Below are positions 1 through 11,179 of a DNA stretch of 64,000 bases, one piece after another. The notes below the pieces were generated by a model. The model was not told the origin of the DNA. It saw only the letters and a program-made list of their open reading frames with translations, and made no database searches. Numbering within the stretch: the stretch's first letter is position 1; each line of letters starts with the position of its first letter. The stretch is from positions 56,962,924-57,026,923 of the forward strand of contig CM031600.1 of NCBI GenBank assembly GCA_018398815.1. The letters are read 5' to 3'. A program made the position numbers and the translations under genes. Source of the stretch: Conus ventricosus (lineage: Eukaryota; Mollusca; Gastropoda; Neogastropoda; Conidae).

Positions 1-24
1 ACACACACACACACACACACACAC
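1..24. repeat. (AC)n microsatellite at window edge
   Basis: A pure AC dinucleotide run that continues beyond the left edge of the window. It is the first of dozens of AC/GT arrays here. Reading frames of alternating Thr/His or Cys/Val across such arrays are not genes. Confidence 0.95.
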
Positions 25-64
25 CCTACACTGTTCTGAAATTAAAGCACTCATTACTAAAACT

Positions 65-320
65 TTAGGGGCGTGCTGCTACCTTATGAGCCATTATCCA
101 TTGAAAAAATTGTAAATGACTTTTAGCTTCTAAAAAAATTTTCCCAAATTTTGCATTCCAGTCCTGCTGGTATTTTTCTTTGATTTGTTGATTTATTGTT
201 GTTCTTTCCTGCGTTATTAAATTATATCTGTTAATTGTTAAGATAGTAGGACACATTGGGAATTTATTACTTTTAGATTTAAGATATTTAAAACAGTCTG
301 AATATTCTATGCAGTATGCA
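65..320 (-). other. Unrecognised open reading stretch, possible transposon remnant
   Basis: On the minus strand a frame stays open for about 80 codons, from about 320 down to 65. It is lysine-, glutamine- and aromatic-rich, including the stretch KEKYQQDWNAKF. I do not recognise the product. Low-complexity repeats on the right, no visible splice signals and no homologous copy in the window leave open an eroded LINE segment or chance. No function is assigned. Confidence 0.2.
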
Positions 321-600
321 AGTCAATTTTTCTAACCATAACTCGAGATTACGGGATCGAACTTTTACACGGTGGCTATCCTGGGATGGCTTTCATGATT
401 GGCTGGGCTGTGGACCGCACAACTTGAATTGATTTGCAGTCCAAATCTATAGATACTTTATAATGTATCAGATCTGTCAATGTACTAGTAGAAGTGAAGG
501 ACAGAAAGAGAAGGGTGAAGGACAGATTATTCTACTATCACTAAAGGACACTATACACCATCACCACAAACAATACAAACCCATCCAGTGACACATACCC

Positions 601-637
601 CCCCCCCCCCCCCCCCACACCACACACACACACACAT
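601..637. repeat. Poly-C run joined to (AC)n
   Basis: A run of about 18 C residues is followed directly by an AC array. Sequence from about 320 to 750 otherwise holds no gene that I can see and is AT-rich towards its right end. Confidence 0.85.
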
Positions 638-751
638 TTCTTTATTATTCTATCCTGTTTAGTTTATCTATCTATTATTTTATTTTAATCAATTTATTTC
701 ATTCATTTATTTTATTTTATTTTACTATACTATTATTTTATTTGATATTTA

Positions 752-826
752 TTTATTTTGTCTAATATCACCTTTGGGTGAACAGACGTTAAATCAAAGA
801 TGATGACACACACACACACACACACT
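752..826 (+). mobile_element. LINE 3' end with hairpin tail
   Basis: The stretch TTTTGTCTAATATCACC, a short loop, GGGTGA and CAGACGTTAAATCAAAG forms a small hairpin followed by simple repeats. The same arrangement closes the large LINE at 23104-23142. It is typical of the 3' ends of RNase H-type LINEs, whose reverse transcriptase recognises such hairpins. No coding part remains, so this is a very short 5'-truncated insertion with an AC tail. Confidence 0.6.
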
Positions 827-876
827 TCCTTTACAATCCTTTTCCGTGAATAGCGGCTAAACTGAAGAACGAACGA

Positions 877-879
<3 letters not shown>

Positions 880-932
<53 letters not shown>

Positions 933-936
933 GCAC
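880..936. repeat. (AC)n passing into (GC)n
   Basis: About 38 bases of AC repeat grade into alternating GC. Both are alternating purine-pyrimidine and prone to left-handed DNA. No gene is supported on either strand. Confidence 0.9.
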
Positions 937-1039
937 AGAACAGATTTTGAACCCACTATTTCTTCTGGATCCGCAACACGGATCAATTCCCAAATCTGAT
1001 TCAAAGGGTTCGCCCCCTCAAGAGATAGGAGGGGTGACA

Positions 1040-1345
1040 GCAATCAAACGAACATTCTAGATAATGATAATTAAAGGGGGGGGGGGGAGGGAGAGAGAGG
1101 GATAAAGGGGGCAGCCAAATACATTCTAAATATGATGAGTGGGAGCAATCAAACGAACATTCTAATTACTTGATAATTAAAAGGGGGGGGGGGGGGGGGA
1201 GGAGAGGCAGGGGCAATCAAACACATTCTAAATATGATAACTAAATACTAACACATTCTAAATATGATAACTAAATACTAACACATTCTAAATATAATAA
1301 TCAAATACTAACACGTACATTCTAAAAATCATCATTAAAAGCAAC
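1040..1345. repeat. Decayed minisatellite with G-runs
   Basis: Units related to ACATTCTAAATATGATAACT recur about every 30 bases between 1222 and 1320. Two longer relatives precede them at about 1047 and 1147, each ending in a run of about 12-18 G. The array looks like a tandem repeat in decay. The sequence from 1345 to 1590 shows no gene that I can support. Confidence 0.7.
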
Positions 1346-1592
1346 AGGTTCAGTTTCATCAAGCAGGTGTGTCTGCGTGGCAAATCAGTCCGTACACACC
1401 GCACCACGTCACGTGTGATTATGCAAAGCTTACGACACTACAGTGCGCAACGTGTACAGCTGGCTGCCTGGCGGCTCTGTAACAAGGAAATGATCTGAGA
1501 AGTCTGACCAAGACATGACAGCAGCTGACTTGTGCACTGGCCCTGTCAACTCGCTAGTCAGGCCTCGCGTGCGCGTCTTAACATTACACTAC

Positions 1593-1596
<4 letters not shown>

Positions 1597-1660
<64 letters not shown>

Positions 1661-1681
1661 ATGCGCGCGTGCGCCGAAGCG

Positions 1682-1734
<53 letters not shown>

Positions 1735-1743
1735 GTGCGTGCG

Positions 1744-1787
<44 letters not shown>

Positions 1788-1800
1788 TGTGCGTGTGAGT
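1597..1800. repeat. Compound (GT)n microsatellite
   Basis: Three GT arrays are separated by short GC-rich interruptions. Overlapping frames on both strands read as Cys-Val or Thr-His repeats and have no coding support. The flank up to 2240 is GC-rich near the array and shows no recognisable gene. Confidence 0.95.
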
Positions 1801-2247
1801 GCAGTGTGTACGCGTGTGTGCTTATGCGTGCGTTCTCCTGCGTGCATGCATGTGCGTGCGCTTGGGCATGTTGCTGTTTGTCCGTCGAGACGACGAAGAC
1901 CATCTAGTCATCCTGGGATCGGGGGTGAGTGCGTAGATGGCTGGTCAGGCCGCAGCATGGCCAGGGGGTGGTGGCGGCAGTTGGGTATACGTATGCTGTG
2001 GTGGGCTTAGACGAATGCGAATGTGTATGTGCGCGCGCATGCGCGGTCGCGTGTTTGTGTATGCACTTGGTTATTTGCGTAGAATGGCTTTTTAGAGGAT
2101 GGACTAAGTTGATTTTGACTAACAACACCACCAACAATGATAATAATAGGCTTACTACTACTTCTACTACTACCAGGAAAAAAGCGAATGAGTGAAAATG
2201 ATAATAGTATAACTAAAATGAATAACAATATAACCAACTTAAAACAG

Positions 2248-2249
<2 letters not shown>

Positions 2250-2282
<33 letters not shown>

Positions 2283-2891
2283 CTATTCACCACCACCGTA
2301 AGCGTAACCACATATTCTCCACTTCCACCCCCCACCATCCTACCTACACTAGCACGCATTTCGATGGAACGCGCACAAGTCCATAACATCCCATCCCAAC
2401 CCCACCCCTCCCTTCCACAATTACACACACACACATGAAAAAAAGACCACCAGAAAAATGAAGAAGAAACTGAACCGAAATTCCAAGAACGAGTAATTTC
2501 GAGTCCACGGAGAGAAATTTAAACGAATTCAACTTACTCAATCTCCAGCGCAGCAAGTGAGAGCGAAACGGACTTTTTTTCTCTGCACATTCACCACAGC
2601 CTCAACAGACCAAACGAACAACACTCGCCGCTCTGCATTGTTAAGATCAAATAAGCGTACGTCTGTCAGGCGCAGTCTTTTCCCGCGTGCTGCGAGTGGA
2701 TGGCCAAACGACTGCACGGGATATTAGGCTAACCCGTCGACATGCGCAGCATGAGAGAGGGAGAATGCACGCACACACACGCACTCTCTCTCTCTCTCTC
2801 TCTCTCTCTCACGAGGCAGCATGCAATGGTCATATTATTTTGTCAAAAATGAAGAGAATCGGAAGTAGGCCGGAAGGCGGACGTTTGTCTA

Positions 2892-2935
<44 letters not shown>

Positions 2936-2950
2936 CACGATAGAAGAGAG

Positions 2951-3044
<94 letters not shown>
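2250..3044. repeat. Cluster of AC, CT and GT arrays
   Basis: Separate arrays lie at 2250-2281 (AC), 2785-2812 (CT), 2895-2934 (GT) and 2953-3043 (GT). The unique sequence between them, including 2282-2780, contains no frame with conserved features. Confidence 0.9.
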
Positions 3045-3468
3045 TTTGTATTTTAAAATTTGAATATCCAGTGGTACCGTCTATCCCATAGCCTCCCTCT
3101 ATGTCCGTTATGGTGTACATGACTATTTCATATAGCTTGTTTGCTCATATTATACACCTTTCATGCACTCTCCTTGTCAGTGAACGCGGCGGATCAAATA
3201 ATTCACCTCTAGAATTGAATGCATATCTCCAAGCCAGTAACATGCCTACACAAACTGTAAAAAAAAAAAAAAAAGAAACAACCAAACAAAAAAAACAAGG
3301 TTGTTGAGAAAACTTGTGAGGCTGGATGATTATGCTGCTATATTTCGTGATCAAATGAATGGAGGTTGCAATATCTATGATAGATACAGCGACTGGTCTA
3401 ATTGATTGATGTTGATGAACCAATTACAAATGACAGGGAGTTGTCTGTCTTGACTTCAAGACAACGAA

Positions 3469-3552
3469 GGGTAGGCTAGCAGTCAGTATGAATCAAAGTT
3501 AGATCTAGTTGCAAAGTGAGACTAACTTTCATTCATACTGACTGCTACCCTC
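3469..3552. repeat. Near-perfect inverted repeat (hairpin)
   Basis: The left arm contains GCAGTCAGTATGAAT and CAAAGTTAG. The right arm contains CTAACTTT, ATTCATACTGACTGC and TACCC. The arms are about 30 bases and separated by about 18. I see no coding content. It could be an insertion scar, a short MITE or a recombination product. Confidence 0.7.
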
Positions 3553-3749
3553 TGTTGTTTTGTATTTTTGTTTACGTCATCAGTGTGTGCAATTGTGATC
3601 GCTGTATACGTCTTTCGATCGTTATTATACTATTTTTCATTGATCCGTATTTCGTTTCACATCCGTTTTTAGTCGTGTACGACTCCACATTATCTCCCTT
3701 CTGACAGCCTCGTTTTCATTCAACGCCTCTCTTACGCTGAAGTGAATGA

Positions 3750-3885
3750 AGGTAAGTGATTGCCGTTCATTTTCGTTGCCCTAATTGTTTTGTATCTTGC
3801 CTGAGGAAGACCTAAGAGGTCAAAACACGTTGTGTTTTGTCTTGTAAAATCTTCATCCTCGCGTATTAAAAATCAATCAATCAAT
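3750..3885 (+). repeat. Dispersed repeat with CTGAGGA...GGTCAAAAC core, copy 1
   Basis: This is one of five copies in the window of a family of about 150-200 bases. Its core reads CCTGAGGAAGACC, TAAGA, GGTCAAAAC. It is preceded by a TTTTCG/TTGTTT-rich lead and followed by TTTTGTCTTGTAA. The other copies are at about 44017-44281 and 47783-47970 on the plus strand and about 52712-52870 and 63940-64000 on the minus strand. The family is not identified. The core resembles terminal sequences of Penelope-like elements. Confidence 0.65.
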
Positions 3886-3966
3886 CAACCAGTCACTCTT
3901 TCTCTGTGTGTGTCTCTCTCATCCACCCCACCCCTCTCCCACCGACACACATACACACGTATATAA

Positions 3967-4293
3967 CCAGACAGATCCCTACCACCTCCTACCCAGACCA
4001 GACCAAGTGAACATTGTGAGGCTGAGGACGGGCCACTCCAGGCTACACCATCACATGTTCACAAGGTTCCGCACTGGCGAATCTGCAGTGTGCCCCTGCG
4101 GTACAGCCCCAATGACAGTGGAACACTTCCTACAAGACTGTCCAACTCACCATGACCTGAGAGCAGAGACCTGGCCTGCTGACCAACCGATGAGGGAGAA
4201 ACTCTACGGATCTCTGGAGGACCTCCGCCGGACGGCAGCCTTCATCAGTGCATCTGGGGTTCCTGTCTGAGCGAACGAAGAAGAAGAAGAAGA
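3967..4293 (+). mobile_element. 5'-truncated LINE: C-terminal end of ORF2
   Basis: An open frame of about 100 codons ends at 4270. It carries NIVRLRTGHSRLHHH, then a zinc-knuckle-like CPCG, VEHFLQDC, and near the stop EDLRRTAAF. This order is characteristic of the C terminus of a very common invertebrate non-LTR retrotransposon polyprotein, downstream of its RNase H region. A GAA-repeat tail follows the stop at 4276-4293, as expected for a LINE 3' end. The 5' side merges into AC-rich sequence near 3967, the usual result of 5' truncation. The same 3' end is found on the minus strand at 28165-28250. Confidence 0.75.
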
Positions 4294-4904
4294 TACACAC
4301 GTGCGTGCCCGCACACATGGACAGTAATCAAACTCGTTTCCTAGGTAATTATATACTTTAACAAAAATGATTTAAAAATTGTTTCCAAAACATGGCTGTA
4401 AATTAATGTTATATATTGCAAACTGAAAGCTTAGAAACCGATAAGAAATGAAACAGGCGAACAAAATTCACTGTATTATTCTGAAGACTTCAGAAGAATA
4501 GACTGTCAGAAGAAATGACACAGCGCCACGATTTGAAGGTGGGAGGGGGAAAGGGGGATTTCTGCACTGTTCACACACTGTTAGGTTATTAGAGTATGCA
4601 CTGGTGTGGAAATAAACACTTAAGTAACTGATTTTAAAATACACGCACTCTGCCAAACAGAGCAATTTCTTGTTCTCGTCACAGCTTGAAAAGACATTAC
4701 AATAACCAAAAATATTTAGTATGTCAATAAGGTCTCGAAAAGAAAATTATGATTTATGACTTTTCTCCATCGTTGCAGCGAAAGTCACAGATGTGTTATT
4801 ATCTCTTAGTGTATACAATCAAGAGGGTTTTTTTTTTTATTAGCAGTACACATTAGCTCACTCATATACAATTAATGAAATGGCAATTATAATGTCTGAT
4901 ATGT

Positions 4905-5212
4905 GAATGTTCGCATTCTATGAAACAACAGAAAAGGATGACTTTTTGTTTGTTGTTGTTGTTTTTGCCACATTGGACGAAAAATAAAACCCCTCAAATT
5001 CTCACATTCCATGAACGAACAAAAATGGATAATTGTTTTCAAAGATGGACGAAGGAAAAAAAAAAAAAAAAAAAGAAATTTCTCATATTCTGTGAAACAA
5101 CAGATAAGGATGATTGTTACCACACTGGACGGGGAAAAAATCCGTCAAATCTCACGAACTTTGACGGAACAGATAAGGTTGATTGTTGCCACAGGTGGAC
5201 AAACAAAACAAA
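4905..5212. repeat. Four-unit minisatellite, about 70-85 base period
   Basis: Four diverged units share a CTCAcattc-tgAA start, AACAGATAAGGATGATTGTT-type middle and a CCACA..GGAC end. Their approximate starts are 4908, 4999, 5083 and 5150. A run of A interrupts the second unit. The sequence from 4294 to 4900 holds no gene that I can see. Confidence 0.65.
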
Positions 5213-5225
5213 ACTAAACTAACCA

Positions 5226-5545
5226 GCCGCCGTGGCGAAGTGGTTAGGGTCGCGGACTCCCGGCTGGGAGGTCGCGGGTTCGATTCCCATCAGAGTCATG
5301 TGGGATTGTTCTGCCCCGACCGGCTTCTACCCAGAGCTGAGTTTGCTACAGGATCAGCTGGAAGACTGGGACCACCACACAGTCGAGTTTCATCCACTTA
5401 ATGGATGCGTCTCTGAGAGTGTTGCTCAAATTTCATGACCAACATTGCAGGTGTCTGAATCTCTCGGACCTGGTTGGCACCGGGATATATTATGCAAGGA
5501 AGCGTAGAGTACAGCCCTGTCATGTAGTATCAGACCGAAATGGAA
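5226..5545 (+). mobile_element. tRNA-derived SINE head and body
   Basis: The head has an internal RNA polymerase III promoter: A-box TGGCGAAGTGG at 5233-5243 and B-box GGTTCGATTCC at 5277-5287. Downstream body sequence including GGATGCGTCTCTGAGAGT has a close minus-strand counterpart at 23237-23550, which establishes it as a repeat. It is a SINE and not a functional tRNA gene, because the head continues into unrelated body sequence and lacks a closed acceptor stem. Confidence 0.8.
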
Positions 5546-6055
5546 ACCCGTAGCATCATCTTTATCATCCTCATTCTCATTGATCAGCATAAAATAATCT
5601 CGAATTCTGTGGCCCTTCATGCCCTGCTCTCATGGTGACCTCAGTTTCGATGTCCTCTCCACGTCTGTGACCTTGGTTTGGTTCCGTCGGGGTCACCGGT
5701 ATCGGCGAGTCCGTGGGGGGTGTCGCTGGACGGGCGTGGTGGCGCCCTCCGGAGGGAGAGCTCACGCACGCCGGCTCCGCGACTAAGCAATTATTGTCGT
5801 CAGTAGGTGGCTTAGTAGGTGGTGTCCTGCATACGTTAGATCAGAACAGGCGCCACTGAACACCACCGAACTGACTCGGCAGCAGTGCAGTGTCTCCTCC
5901 GGTGAGTTGCCGCTTGACGACTTGACATTGACTGCTCCCTGTGGATTGCCGGTGCCAGGGCTGTGGCGGGACCGACCGGGCTGTGGACGGGGTGTCGGAG
6001 TGAGTGGCGTGGGCGCACTGCCACTGAGGTGGCACAGAGGTTGGGGCAGAAAAAA
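5546..6055 (+). repeat. Long repeat body joined to the SINE, copy 1
   Basis: About 500 bases match 23551-24055, including ATGGAAACCCGTA, CATCATC repeats, GTGTCGCTGGACG, GCAGTGTCTCC and TGACTGCTCCCTGTGGATTG. Both copies end near a short A-run. A partial copy lies at 32890-33030 and a small piece at 24195-24240. The order SINE head, tail, body occurs in both long copies, so this may be one composite retroposon of about 830 bases. No protein is encoded. Confidence 0.65.
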
Positions 6056-6894
6056 ATGCTAAACTAAAACAATAAAACTTAACCTTATACAGTGAAGAGA
6101 AAGATCTTGAAAGGATAATGATTTTGTTTTTCATCCTCGTAACACAGTAGTCCACATGATTACACAAAGGACCCAAGTACATGTACGTGCAGCAGTTTTG
6201 TCAAACTTCTCGTTTGACTCTCTCCGATAGGTATCTGTAAGGAGTTCTGGCGTGCAACGGTGTCCTCACCTTCAAAATACTGACTTTTACACTTCTTTTG
6301 AAGCCAGAATGATTGCAGAGTCGGCAGCGCAATTTCATTCTTTCGGCTTTCATGTTCTGTTTCGCTGGATTTCATACGACTTCTTGAGTAATTTCATTTT
6401 TTGCCTTTTGCGACAGGCCTTTGCGACGCGCAGACGCCATGATAACATGGCCTATGGAATTAAAGCCTGGCACCCCAACACCCTCCTTCTCCTGCACCCC
6501 ACCCTCCTCTCTCTGGCATGTCTCCTCCGTCTACAGTTGCTGAATTTGCTTCCACCTGAGTCGACTGCTCTGCTTCGACGATGACTGGCACTCGCGTTAC
6601 AGACAATTACAATACGACTTTCTTTCTTACGAATTACAAAGGTGACGTTTGCCAAACAACAAACATACAGTAAAAAAAAAAATACTATGTACTTTAATAA
6701 ATCTGCCTATGCTAAGCTGTGTAAGAAAATGATATAAGCTTAGGTTATGCATGTAGTCAAATACATGTGTGAACTCTATTTAGAGCAACGCATAAAAAAA
6801 ACTCTGCATTTCATATGGTATGCTAACACTCCTCTTTCTCCCTAGAACAGCATGCGACCGTATGAAGCAATACACATCGCAGCGAACTAACCAA

Positions 6895-7178
6895 CCATTT
6901 TTGAGAAAAGTAATCACTTCGTTATATCCGGCTTGAACTCTTCGCGGAGCTGGACATAATGATTCGCTATAGGCGGCTGCTTCGTTATAACCGGCGTGAT
7001 CGCCCGCTGGGAACCCCAGAACCATTTTACTGTAAGCGGCATTTTGTTACATCTGATTTCGTTACATCCGACGTATCTTTAGTTATGTAAAGAAGGATTT
7101 TTGCCGGGACCAACCCTTTCGCTTCGTTATATCCGGCATTCGTTACATCCGACTCCGTTATAAGCGGCTTTGACTGTA
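6895..7178. mobile_element. pogo/Tigger-like DNA transposon end (one-sided relic)
   Basis: Repeated GTTATATCCGG, CGTTATAACCGG and GTTACATCCGA motifs lead to a right terminus. Read on the minus strand at 7176-7155 it is CAGTCAAAGCCGCTTATAAC, next to a TA dinucleotide. Terminal repeats built from such motifs next to TA are typical of pogo/Tigger elements. I could not find the partner left end. Further TATATCCGATG-like motifs at 7319-7360 may belong to the same relic. The interval 6060-6890 shows no supported gene. Confidence 0.5.
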
Positions 7179-7724
7179 TCATTAAATGCAGAAATGCCTT
7201 GTTCCAAATGTAAATAGGCTACTGTTCGAGCGGCAGCGATCCTTTTTATTTCTGGGTCATCTTTGGAGACTACACTCCACGTAGAAGAAAGTCAATGGAA
7301 GATGATTTTTTGTTTTGATATATCCGATGTTGCTCATATAAGAGGGGACCAACGTCGGATGTAAAAAAAAATTTGAGTCGCAAAAGGCTTTAGTTCCGAC
7401 CATATGTACACAATGTTTGCGTACGCACGCTTTCCATCTGTGCGATTCATGTCATACTCTTGTACGTTGAGGATACACGGATATAAATAACCTGCACACA
7501 CCTTGTCCGACTGAAGATGCACACACGAAAGCTCTAAAGTGTGAGGATTTAAAAAAAAAAAATTTAAGCAATGACAGTGACTGAGAACCTGACACTGTGA
7601 CCGATTTATGCCTGACAAAGCAAGTTTCAAGCGAATGATAAATGAATAATGGAGTTGTTGTATCTCGGCTTTACCCAGTTGATGGTGTGGGCCCGTTTGT
7701 AGTTCTGTGCTTGCGAACGTGTGC

Positions 7725-7749
7725 GTATGTGTGTGTGTGTGTGTGTGTG

Positions 7750-7783
<34 letters not shown>

Positions 7784-7804
7784 GTTTGTAGTTGTGTGCT
7801 TGCG

Positions 7805-7857
<53 letters not shown>

Positions 7858-7898
7858 TGTGCGTGTGTGTGTGTGTGGTGTGTGTGTGTGTGGTGTGT

Positions 7899-7934
<36 letters not shown>

Positions 7935-7935
7935 G
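7725..7935. repeat. Compound (GT)n microsatellite
   Basis: GT arrays are interrupted by duplicated CCGTTTGTAGTTGTGTGCTT-like segments at about 7694 and 7782, so the array has expanded with its unique flank. No gene is supported. Confidence 0.9.
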
Positions 7936-8129
7936 CGCGTGCACGCATGCCGGTTTGAGCGTACGTTCATATATGTATGCGAGCGCACACGCCTCTGTGT
8001 GTAGATGTGCATGTATATGCATATATGTGTGCATCCATGTATACTTGCGTATATGCAGCATGTATGTAGGCATTATTACTGCTTAATTGTGTGCCTATTT
8101 GTGTATGTGTGAGCACGTGTGGAGATGAA

Positions 8130-8254
8130 TGAAAGTGAGAGGGGGGAGGGAGGAGAGAGAGAGAGACAAACAGACAAAAACACAGCGAAGGAGAGCGAGA
8201 GCGGAGAGAGAGAGACAGACAGAGAGAAGAGACAGAGAGAGAGAGAGAGAGAGT
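8130..8254. repeat. (GA)n-rich tract
   Basis: A purine-rich block of GA and GACA repeats. The following 8260-10430 is AT-rich intergenic sequence with homopolymer C (9306-9325), G (about 8601-8613) and CTT (9469-9489) runs. I see no coding signal there. One open stretch near 9047-9260 has no recognisable features. Confidence 0.8.
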
Positions 8255-10429
8255 GTGTGTTAAGTCAAGTCAAAATTTTGTTTTGAAATGGTACTTTGAA
8301 TAAGCTGAATCTGCGGTTTTTTTTTTCTATCAAGCCATCTGCAAAAACAAAACGAAATGATTAGCATAAAAGCGAAAAAGATATGTCAACACATCCGAAT
8401 AAAGAATGGTATCATGTATTCTGCGTTCGGAATCTTTTGGACGAGAACGGCGAGTTTCTTTTCTCTTTAGTTTCCAGTCCCCACCCCCCACCCACCCCTT
8501 TTTAACAAAAATTAATATAGTGTCAATACAGATATTGTTATATGTAATTTGTCTGTGGAAAAATATTCAAGAGAAACTGGAGTAGAAATAAAATACTGGG
8601 AGGGGGGGGGGGGGTGTAAGGTAAGACAAAAGTAAATTATTGACCGAGATGTGTTCACTTTCAAGAAGAGTCTCGCTTTGCAACGATTTATTAAATGAAG
8701 ACACGACAGAACAAGCTTTTTGCTATTATAAATGGAATGGAGGACTTCTGAAGAATATTACATAGGTAAAAACATTTCCACAATGGCCAACACATAAAAG
8801 GCACAAGGCTAAGATGGTTTCACATGAGAATTATTAACAGAATGTTGGCAACCAATATTATTTTGCAAAACACAGAAATTGGAAGAGTCATAAAAATCTT
8901 CTTTTTGTAAGGTAAGAAAACATTCATGATATACTGTGGCACTGTTTCCATGTGTGAAGTTTGTGTCCAGAGTTTCAAACCGTGGTAAACAGAAAATGTG
9001 AAATCATAAACCTATTGCTTGATGAAAATACTGTCCTGTTTGGTTTGTGATTGTAACTTTGAATCTGACAGAACGTTTGGCTAATTCTGCTGCTCCACCA
9101 TCAGCTCAAACCTTCGCCGTCTTTTTGAAAGCCAGATATGAAATAGGAAAAGTATGCTGCTCGCCTGAACATATCCCGTGGAAATTCTGTTGCAAAACGG
9201 CTTCCATATTTGCCTATATTGCAGTGAAACTTAAGTGGTTTATGGCATGCATAGGGTATGGCAAAAGCCAACTGAACATTTCTTTTTCTATTTTTTTTTC
9301 TACCTCCCCCCCCCCCCCCCCCCCCGAAAACAACAACAACAACAAAATATGGGCCTGTTTCTTGTAACTTTTAGAATTCTTTCCTGCTTTATCATCATCA
9401 TTATAATCATTTTGTTCATAAATGTTTGTGGTCTGATGTACAAACAAACGTGATTATTTGTCAATGATTTCTTCTTCTTCTTCTTCTTCCTAAAATACTG
9501 GTTCACTCAAAAACGAGTAGGTCACCAGCGCGCATGTTAAGAAGTAAAAATAAAATAACATAAAATAGTGCGACTCAGACTGTTGGTCCTGGAGCAAATT
9601 TGGCAACAAGGGGTCGCACTCGATATTCAAGAAGTTAAAAGCAATGGCCAAATTCAGGCCAGATAACAGTAAAATATCTGGGGAAGTTAAAATAGAAAAT
9701 CGTCAATATGCAGATCTCAAAACTGTCGTATCAATTTGTTTTTTAAATGAGACTGCACCCGTGGCAATCTTGATTGCACCCGGCAGTGAGTTCCACAGCC
9801 GTACAGAACTAGGATAAATGAATGCAAGTGGCTGTCAATATTTGATGCAGGTATGGTATAACATTGACCGCCACTCCTTGTGCTACTTTTATTCAATTTC
9901 ATGTCCTATCATTTCATTGTTGTTCAGCGAATAGGTATAATTTTATTTTGTATTCATTACCTCTGATTTGAATTGTTCAAGTCTGGAAATGAACAAGTTT
10001 TTTTTATTTCTTCGGGAAAAAAAGACATCTAGATACCAACATTTTCCTCTAAATTTCATATTGCGAATTTCCAAGGTATGCTGATTCTTGTTAACTTGTT
10101 TTCCCATGACATGACGGCACTATGACTCATAGCATCTACGGTGGAACTGGGATCTATGCACTTTATTTACTGATGAAAATTCGGTGAAAGCTCATTTCTA
10201 TAAAAAGATTGCACGAGTAATGATATCAAATACGTGTTTCACGCCATGGAATCGTCAAATACAAAATTCTTTATCTAAATTCGGCTTTGACTGTCAGTGT
10301 GTCGGATGCTTATAAAGTTCTCGCTCTAAGAGTATAACTTATTCATTACGAAAAAACACAGAATGAATTGTGTTGTGCCTTCAAAAGTGCAAGAAATGCT
10401 TATTCTACAGAAGTTTACACACAAGTTTG

Positions 10430-10430
<1 letters not shown>

Positions 10431-10487
<57 letters not shown>

Positions 10488-10592
10488 GCCGTCTGGAATC
10501 ACTTTAAGTGGCAAGATGTTAAATTGGAGAAGAACAATAAAACACACACGCACGCACGCACCCACCACACGCACACGCACACACCCACACGC

Positions 10593-10629
<37 letters not shown>

Positions 10630-10748
10630 GTGTGTCTTAGTTAGAGTCCCATGCAGTTGTCATGACCCTGAAATTGAACTGGATGTCAAGGGAAAGTTTA
10701 ACATACAAGTCTTTCAATATGGTGATGAGTTCCGTTTCACTTTTGAAA

Positions 10749-10782
<34 letters not shown>

Positions 10783-11118
10783 GAAACAAATTTCTTTGTA
10801 TTAGATCGATGTCCTCATTTTGTAATTCTCTGTGAGTGCAAACAGGCCAGTTATGTTAAAATAAGCTAAGAATATGAAGTCAGAGAAATCTATTAAATTT
10901 TGATCACGTCCATCTTTTTAAAGAAGAGCCCAGGACAGAGGACGCCTGGAGGTCCTTGGTCCCTGTATCCCAGGAGGGGTAATAGGCGATACACACAAAA
11001 AAAGAGTTCTTTACATTCATGGGGCACTTCTCAAGAGGCTGGTTTGTGTTAACATTTGCTGAAATGAATTTATCCTCCATACCCCAAGCACAAGGATTTT
11101 ACAGGAATTGAATTTTGA

Positions 11119-11178
<60 letters not shown>
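10431..11178. repeat. AC and GT arrays with poly-A run
   Basis: Arrays occur at 10431-10482 (AC), 10595-10627 (AC) and 11121-11177 (GT), with a run of about 28 A at 10752-10780. Sequence between them and on to 11740 shows no supported gene. Confidence 0.9.

Positions 11179-11179
<1 letters not shown>

Noticed and set aside
1515..2010. Long Cys-Val and Thr-His open frames
   Set aside because: They are translations of GT/AC repeats, open in several frames on both strands at once. The same applies to similar frames at 7334-8086, 33683-34143, 37731-38322, 39845-40288, 50360-50711, 51374-51653 and elsewhere.
4905..5212. CRISPR-like spaced repeats
   Set aside because: Units are diverged, contiguous and without unique spacers of fixed length. 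The host is a eukaryote. The same holds for 48600-49265.
5226..5300. Possible functional tRNA gene
   Set aside because: A-box and B-box are present, but the sequence continues into SINE body found again at 23237-23550, and a closed tRNA fold with acceptor stem is not evident.
6751..6775. Left terminus of the pogo-like element (TAGTCAAATACATG)
   Set aside because: Only a few bases match the right terminus, and none of the ATAACCGG-type motif follows.
9047..9260. Open frame of about 70 codons ending in poly-C
   Set aside because: No motif, no homologous copy in the window, and the end is low-complexity. Chance is as likely.
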